Shown: positions 59,346 through 64,000 of the stretch, one piece after another | How the letters are laid out: each line of letters opens with the position of its first letter | Numbering within the stretch: the first letter of the stretch is position 1 | Origin: Candidatus Woesearchaeota archaeon B3_Woes | GTDB lineage: Archaea > Nanobdellota > Nanobdellia > Woesearchaeales > B3-WOES | Length of the DNA: 64,000 bases | Reading direction: 5' to 3' | Assembly (NCBI GenBank): GCA_005222965.1 | Contig: NJBG01000001.1 | Span: forward strand, 613,533 to 677,532 | The notes under the pieces: generated by a model | Databases searched by the model: none | What the model saw: the letters and a program-made list of their open reading frames with translations, nothing else | What the model was told of the DNA's origin: nothing | Position numbers and translations under genes: made by a program

Positions 59346-59606
59346 CTATTTATTTAGTTTACGAATAGCTATCTGAACACTTCTTTTAGCCTTGTACAAG
59401 TTTCCTCTGACATTTCTAACGCCTTCTTGTTTACTAACTTCTCTAGCTTTTTCACCTAAATTACTTAAGTGATTGGAAATCACACCCAAATTAGCAGAAA
59501 GATTTTTAGTTAAAGGACCACCTTTAGAAACAACACTTTTTTTAATAGGTTGCTGAGGAGCTAATTCTTTTTTCTTTCTCCGAAATAACCATCCAAAAAT
59601 TCCCAT
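59346..59606 (-). CDS. Basic hypothetical protein
   Basis: This is an 86-residue, very basic protein: an N-terminal IFGWLFRRKKKELAP, then a Q/P/K/S-rich linker and a helical KAREVSKQEGVRNVRGNLYK region. Its start is 1 nt after the pilin-like gene ends, so the two are an operon. It may interact with the membrane or nucleic acids; no family recognised. Confidence 0.7.
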   Translation of the reverse strand: MGIFGWLFRRKKKELAPQQPIKKSVVSKGGPLTKNLSANLGVISNHLSNLGEKAREVSKQEGVRNVRGNLYKAKRSVQIAIRKLNK

Positions 59607-59607
59607 T

Positions 59608-59757
59608 TTAACAAACCGGAATCTTAAAAGGTATAATGCCTTTTGTTCCTAAATACACTAAAACCAATGCAATTATAATACCCAATACAAACCCTATAAA
59701 GAAAAACTTAAGTTCAATAAAACCTAGTTGTGCTCTTTTATTTTTAAAAAGTTTCAT
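59608..59757 (-). CDS. Pilin-like microprotein (49 aa)
   Basis: This short gene encodes MKLFKNKRAQLGFIELKFFF followed by IGFVLGIIIALVLVYLGTKGI and IPFKIPVC. K-R-A-Q before a long hydrophobic helix is a prepilin-type leader as in archaeal pilins. AGGTGAT lies 5 nt upstream of the ATG. With so few residues after the helix it may be a minor pilin or a membrane peptide. It forms a two-gene operon with the basic protein downstream. Confidence 0.72.
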   Translation of the reverse strand: MKLFKNKRAQLGFIELKFFFIGFVLGIIIALVLVYLGTKGIIPFKIPVC

Positions 59758-59903
59758 TAGTATCACCTGTTTTTTTTATTAATACTTAAATTAACTCTTT
59801 TCTATATAAATATTTCGGAAATTTGTTTTCACTTCACCATAATAGAAATATTTATATAATAAACATAATATTATTAAAGATAATTGAACATAAGGTGCTT
59901 TAG

Positions 59904-61016
59904 ATGAAAAAAAAGGGACTATTCATTGTAATTCTTTGCTTATTATCTTTATTCTCTATCACTGCTTGTGATCCAAATGAATCATTAGGTCAAGATGGAG
60001 ATCTTTTTTTAACCATAAAAAATAGTGATTTAATTCAAGGTTTATTTGGGGCAAGCGATGGAACTACAAGTTTAGCCGATGACATTATAATGATGAGATT
60101 GCTATTTGCAATATTAATATTTGCAGCACTATATGGCGCTTCTCAACTTCCTCCTATTGGAAACATGGCAAAAAATCCAAGAATAGTTATTTCTATTGTC
60201 ATATCAATAATATCTGTTATTGCAATACCAGGGGACTTACTTAAAATAGCAGCTCAAACTTATGGGGGATTTATCTTATTTGTATTATTGGCAGTTCCTA
60301 TTGGTTTTGGAGCATATTTAATATTAGGAGTATTTACACAACCAACAAAAGCCCATTTTGGAATTAGATTTTTTATCTCTATGCTTTTATGGGGTTTAGT
60401 ATACAAAATTTCTGATGGAGCAATAATATCCGGTGGAGCTGAAGGTGTTTGGGGTGTTATTGGTTCTATAGCATCCTTTGCTACATGGATTTTTGCTATT
60501 ATGACATTTTACTTTTTTATCCGTATGTTTTCTGCTGGATCTGCAGTAGAAGGAAAAACATCAGAATTACCAGAAGGCACTAAAGAAACCGGAAGAAAAG
60601 TCGCATCATGGTGGAGAAGAAGGGGGGGTCCAGAATTTAATCAAATAACAGGACTAATTGGCAATCTACACAAAGCAGTTTCTACAAAAAACAAAGGAGC
60701 ACTAGCAACAGCAGTTAAAAAAATCAAAACAATAGAAACAAGAACAAAAAACCTCGAAACCTGGAGTTATAGTAAAGTAAAAGGTCTTGATTCTTCTATA
60801 AGAGACGATGCACTTACTAAAATCCAAGAAGCAACAGCAGCCCACAGGGATATAGCTGAAAAATTAAGAGGTATTAAAGCCAAAATTCCTTCTGAGGAAA
60901 AGACAGAAATTACAGATGATGTTTGGGATGAAATAGACAAAGCTGTAAAAGATATAGACGATAAATCAAAAGTTGCAAGAGCTAAAGAACTAGAATTTTT
61001 AGACCAACTAAAATAA
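59904..61016 (+). CDS. Polytopic membrane protein with signal and C-terminal helical domain
   Basis: This 370-residue protein has an N-terminal signal that may be a lipobox (LLSLFSITACDPN). Five transmembrane helices follow (LLFAILIFAALYGAS, IVISIVISIISVIAI, FILFVLLAVPIGFGAYLI, FFISMLLWGLVY, ATWIFAIMTFYFFIRM). After a basic WWRRR segment, residues 245-370 form an antiparallel coiled-coil domain (IKTIETRTKNLETWS, AHRDIAEKLRGIKAKIP). A TATA-like element lies around 59850-59860. Function unknown. Confidence 0.75.
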   Translation: MKKKGLFIVILCLLSLFSITACDPNESLGQDGDLFLTIKNSDLIQGLFGASDGTTSLADDIIMMRLLFAILIFAALYGASQLPPIGNMAKNPRIVISIVISIISVIAIPGDLLKIAAQTYGGFILFVLLAVPIGFGAYLILGVFTQPTKAHFGIRFFISMLLWGLVYKISDGAIISGGAEGVWGVIGSIASFATWIFAIMTFYFFIRMFSAGSAVEGKTSELPEGTKETGRKVASWWRRRGGPEFNQITGLIGNLHKAVSTKNKGALATAVKKIKTIETRTKNLETWSYSKVKGLDSSIRDDALTKIQEATAAHRDIAEKLRGIKAKIPSEEKTEITDDVWDEIDKAVKDIDDKSKVARAKELEFLDQLK

Positions 61017-61030
61017 TTCTTTTTTTCTTT

Positions 61031-62251
61031 TTACTCATATCTTAAAGCATCTACAGGTTTTAGTTTCGAAGCCTGTATAGATGGAATTAAACCAGAGCCT
61101 GCTCCAACTAAAAATGCAAATAACAAACAGCCAATAATAAGCCACAAAGGAAAAGCCGGTCTTAACATTGAAAGACCATATGAAGCTGCTATAAACCCAC
61201 CACCTTTAGCAATCAAATAACCAAGGAAAACACCAACAATACCACCAATTAATCCAAGCAAGCCGGATTCTATCACAAATATTAATAATATAAATCTATT
61301 ACGAGCACCAATTGATTTCATAACACCTATTTCCTGCGTTCTTTCTAAAATTGAAGCATACATTGTATTTGCTATATTAACAGCAGCAACAACTACAGAT
61401 ATTAAAGCAATTAAAACCAAAACACCATTTAGTATACCAATTATATTTGTGAATATTTCCATCATATCTTCAAACGTCTGTACAGTAAAATCTTCTTCCC
61501 CTTCCTTTTGACCACGGTGTTTTCTGAACTTTTCCTTTACTATTTCAGCTACGTAAGAAGGATTTTGATCAGGAGAGACCCTTATGTAAACATACTCATA
61601 ATCCTCTATCTCAAATATTTCTGTAAACCCTTCTTGTGAAATATAGAACTGAGCATCATCTGTCGGGCTTCCTATTTCCTCGTAAAATCCAACAACCTCA
61701 ACTTTAACATCATTTATTTCAACCTTATCTCCTACAGAAATAGGTTTCTTAAACATCTTGTTCGGAACACTATTGCTATAACCTGCAGTAGCTTTTAAGA
61801 CATCCCCTTTTTTTAGAATTCTGCCCTCTGTAATTTCTATTCCTCCAAACATTTCTTCTACTAATTTTTTTTCGCTGCTTTCAGTAGATAAACCAATAAC
61901 AAAAGGATATTTTTCTTTGAAATCTTTGAATTTTATTTTGCCTGAAGTAATCAACATTCCGGTTATTTCATCAACACCTTTTATTTTTCTAAGAAAATCA
62001 ATATCATCTTCTGTAAATAAGATGTTGCTTGTTCCAGGGGCATTAGTAATGCCTCCGCCAGGCATTAAAAATATTTTATCTGTCCCCATCTCCTCCCCAA
62101 ATTGATTCATATAACTATTAATTCCCTGGCCAAAACTAATCAAAGCAAAGATTGCTGTAATACCAATTAGAATAGATAAAATTGTAAGAAAACTTCTAAG
62201 TTTTCTATGCCATAAGTTTGATATTGAATATTTTAAAATGTCTTCTATCAT
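61031..62251 (-). CDS. MacB/FtsX-type ABC transporter permease 2
   Basis: This is a 406-residue permease with one N-terminal helix (LRSFLTILSILIGITAIFAL), a periplasmic-type domain of about 220 residues and three C-terminal helices (LIALISVVVAAVNIANTMY, LLGLIGGIVGVFLGYLIA, WLIIGCLLFAFLVGAGSGLI). It ends SKLKPVDALRYE, the FtsX-family signature. It is 4-nt coupled to its paralog upstream. The family exports peptides, lipids or lipoproteins or acts mechanically; the ATPase subunit is not in the window. Confidence 0.88.
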   Translation of the reverse strand: MIEDILKYSISNLWHRKLRSFLTILSILIGITAIFALISFGQGINSYMNQFGEEMGTDKIFLMPGGGITNAPGTSNILFTEDDIDFLRKIKGVDEITGMLITSGKIKFKDFKEKYPFVIGLSTESSEKKLVEEMFGGIEITEGRILKKGDVLKATAGYSNSVPNKMFKKPISVGDKVEINDVKVEVVGFYEEIGSPTDDAQFYISQEGFTEIFEIEDYEYVYIRVSPDQNPSYVAEIVKEKFRKHRGQKEGEEDFTVQTFEDMMEIFTNIIGILNGVLVLIALISVVVAAVNIANTMYASILERTQEIGVMKSIGARNRFILLIFVIESGLLGLIGGIVGVFLGYLIAKGGGFIAASYGLSMLRPAFPLWLIIGCLLFAFLVGAGSGLIPSIQASKLKPVDALRYE

Positions 62252-63471
62252 TTTATATGTCTCAAAGCATCTACTGGATTTAATTTTGAAGCTTGGATAG
62301 CTGGAAGTGTTCCAAAAAATGAACCAAGTATAAACGAAAATAAGATAGATCCTATAATAAGTTCAGGAGTGATGTGCGCAGATATAAGGCCGGATCCTAA
62401 AAATAATTTACCTACAAACACAAGACCAGTTGCTAATAAAAAACCCAATACAGCGCCAATTACCCCCCCAACTGACCCTAAAAAACCAGATTCAATAAAA
62501 AACAACAAAAATACACTTGAATTTCTTGCACCAATTGACTTCATTATGCCTATTTCTTTGGTTCTTTCAACAACAGATGTGTACATAGTGTTCATTATTC
62601 CAATACCCCCTACCAACAGAGAGATGCCGGCAATAATATAGATGAATATCTGTATTCCAAGCAATACATTATTCACATTTTCCAGTACAGAGGCAGGACT
62701 TTCAACAGAAAAATCTTCTTCACCCTCTTTTACATCTCTTATTTTTCTTAATTTTTTTTCAATATCATTTTGTATTTTTGTAACATCAGCACCCTCATCA
62801 AACCTCACCGCCATTATATCATAATCATCCCCTTCTCTATCAACTAATTCCCTGAGATCATCTTCATTTACAAAAACAGCACCATCCAGCTGAATATTTC
62901 CTTTTTTTTCTAAAATTCCAATTACTTTAAATTCTATATCCAGCAATTCAACTTTTGATCCAGGTAATATTGGTTTTTCAAATCCATTATCTTCTTCCAT
63001 AAAATTTGCCCCTAAAAAAACAACACCCTTGTCACCATCTTTTAGGAGCCTTCCTTTTTGAGCTTCCATATTCATTAGATGTTCCATTACTTTTCTTTCT
63101 TCTCCATCAGGCATGCTTGCAGCAAACCCAAAACCAACCATATTATTGAAAACCAATTTTCCTGATTCAATAATCCTTCCAGCAGCACCTTCTACTCCTT
63201 GTACGCCTTTTATTGCATTTAATTCCTTATCTGTTAATGGATCTACAACTCCTGTCCCAGGTGGGCCAAAACCTCCTGAAGCAGTTACACTTAAGAGATC
63301 TGTTCCTAAAAACCCAAATTGAGAATTTATTGCGTGTCTTAATCCCTCCCCTAATCCAATCAAAGATACTAATGAAGCTATTCCTATGAATATTCCGATC
63401 ATAGTCAACCATGATCTCAGCTTTCTTTTTTTTAAATTATTAATAGAAAAAATAAAAAAATCTTTTATCAT
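62248..63471 (-). CDS. MacB/FtsX-type ABC transporter permease 1
   Basis: This is a 407-residue paralog of the next gene, with the same layout and the same ending (SKLNPVDALRHI): helix LRSWLTMIGIFIGIASLVSL, an extracytoplasmic domain with AASMPDGEERKVMEHL, then three helices (IFIYIIAGISLLVGGIGIMN, LGSVGGVIGAVLGFLLATGL, LIIGSILFSFILGSFFG). It overlaps the surface-protein gene upstream and the permease downstream by 4 nt each, so all three are one operon. Confidence 0.88.
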   Translation of the reverse strand: MIKDFFIFSINNLKKRKLRSWLTMIGIFIGIASLVSLIGLGEGLRHAINSQFGFLGTDLLSVTASGGFGPPGTGVVDPLTDKELNAIKGVQGVEGAAGRIIESGKLVFNNMVGFGFAASMPDGEERKVMEHLMNMEAQKGRLLKDGDKGVVFLGANFMEEDNGFEKPILPGSKVELLDIEFKVIGILEKKGNIQLDGAVFVNEDDLRELVDREGDDYDIMAVRFDEGADVTKIQNDIEKKLRKIRDVKEGEEDFSVESPASVLENVNNVLLGIQIFIYIIAGISLLVGGIGIMNTMYTSVVERTKEIGIMKSIGARNSSVFLLFFIESGFLGSVGGVIGAVLGFLLATGLVFVGKLFLGSGLISAHITPELIIGSILFSFILGSFFGTLPAIQASKLNPVDALRHIK

Positions 63472-64000
63472 CGTTTAAGTTTTTCCTTGACTATTTCTTT
63501 AATTCTAGAAACAATCTTTGGATCTTTTTTGCCTTTCTTCTTCCTTCTATAATACCAAACTCCCCCAGCAATCAATAAGAAGAGTATGAATTTACCAAAA
63601 AAACCATTACTCTCTTTTAAACCATATTTCTTAGCTTCTGAAGAAGAGTATAGTTTCATATTAAGGATTACATCTTTCTTAAAGACCTTATTATTAGCAT
63701 CCCTGTAATCTAATCTTAGAGGAAGTTGAACCATTCTATCTCTTGTTCTTTTTACATAAAGGTTAAAATCTACACTTTCATAGTCGTCAGAATCAATATT
63801 CCCTACATATACAGCAGCTGGCGAAATAATATCATATTTTTCACTCTGCATCAACTCCACATACAAAAACTTAATATCAGACGAACCCTTATTTGTAAAT
63901 TTTAAAGATACAACACCAACTTCACCTGCTGAAACTATCTCAGAACTATCTATTGATGTAACCAAATCTGGCCGTTCTCCTATAATAAGGCTTGTATAAT
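63468..64000 (-). CDS. Cell-surface protein with C-terminal membrane anchor (partial)
   Basis: The frame stays open to the window end (64000), so the N-terminus is missing. At least 177 residues are visible. The exposed part IIGERPDLVTSIDSSEIVSA followed by GEVGVVSLKFTNKGSSDIKF is a COG1361/NEW3-type beta-sandwich repeat often found next to archaeal ABC permeases. The C-terminus has one helix (GFFGKFILFLLIAGGVWYY) and a basic tail (RRKKKGKKDPKIVSRIKE). It is coupled to the permease pair by a 4-nt overlap. Confidence 0.82.
   Translation of the reverse strand, partial: YTSLIIGERPDLVTSIDSSEIVSAGEVGVVSLKFTNKGSSDIKFLYVELMQSEKYDIISPAAVYVGNIDSDDYESVDFNLYVKRTRDRMVQLPLRLDYRDANNKVFKKDVILNMKLYSSSEAKKYGLKESNGFFGKFILFLLIAGGVWYYRRKKKGKKDPKIVSRIKEIVKEKLKR

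Overview
The window is a gene-dense, AT-rich archaeal chromosome segment. Archaeal markers are a GatD/GatE amidotransferase, TruD, a CDC48-type ATPase, the replication factor C large subunit, ribosomal protein L35Ae, Sec61-beta, an archaeal RNase P RNA, TATA-box promoters very close to start codons, tRNA genes without an encoded CCA, and tRNA introns with bulge-helix-bulge (BHB) junctions. Compact or trimmed proteins (TruD of 295 aa, GatE without its inserted domain), pilin-like K-K/R-A-Q leader proteins and many small membrane proteins of unknown function suggest a DPANN lineage, most like Woesearchaeota or Pacearchaeota. That placement is an inference; no 16S rRNA lies in the window.

Layout. 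1-15.2 kb: tRNA-Thr, adenylate kinase, pseudouridine synthase, tRNA-Arg with an intron, gatD-gatE, small metabolic enzymes, a CDC48 ATPase with an unusual coiled-coil insertion, a permease with its ArsR regulator, a PduL-like phosphotransacylase and ThiI. 15.3-24 kb: a minus-strand redox and Fe-S island. Its core is an ArsR-iscS-HD-iscU-DUF1858 operon with a clear operator over the regulator start codon, followed by a rubrerythrin-glutaredoxin-thioredoxin reductase-superoxide reductase-cupin operon. Three cysteine-bearing microproteins of 33, 40 and 48 aa are threaded through these two operons. 24-27.3 kb: RfcL, GlyRS, an OB-fold protein and tRNA-Phe. 27.3-35.2 kb: a type IV pilus or Tad-like locus (duplicated TadC-like membrane protein, TadA/FlaI-like ATPase, ribbon-helix-helix regulator, two coiled-coil proteins and three paralogous membrane proteins). 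35.3-38.2 kb: a radical SAM / SpeD-like / methyltransferase operon facing a TrmB-type regulator. 38.3-42.3 kb: SMC, then Sec61-beta and RNase P RNA on the opposite strand.

42.7-45.0 kb: seven overlapping small genes, mostly predicted DNA-binding proteins sharing an N-terminal amphipathic helix, one carrying a HEPN/DUF4145-like domain and one apparently starting at AUA. 45.0-48.5 kb: a three-gene cassette (phosphohistidine domain, atypical histidine phosphatase, TraB-like) bounded by an intronless 3' half copy of tRNA-Ser on one side and the intact tRNA-Ser(TGA) on the other. The intact gene resolves into four exons with three introns. 48.6-57.6 kb: an exact 12-bp tandem repeat array, then a small HTH gene translationally coupled to a pilin-leader surface protein and a 1,924-residue fibronectin-type protein. 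57.6-64 kb: paired unknown proteins, L35Ae, a 49-aa pilin-like protein, a polytopic membrane protein, and two MacB/FtsX-like permeases with a cell-surface partner that runs off the window.

The best candidates for undescribed biology are the seven-gene HTH operon, the tRNA-Ser bounded cassette, the radical SAM/SpeD-like operon and the iteron-preceded surface operon.
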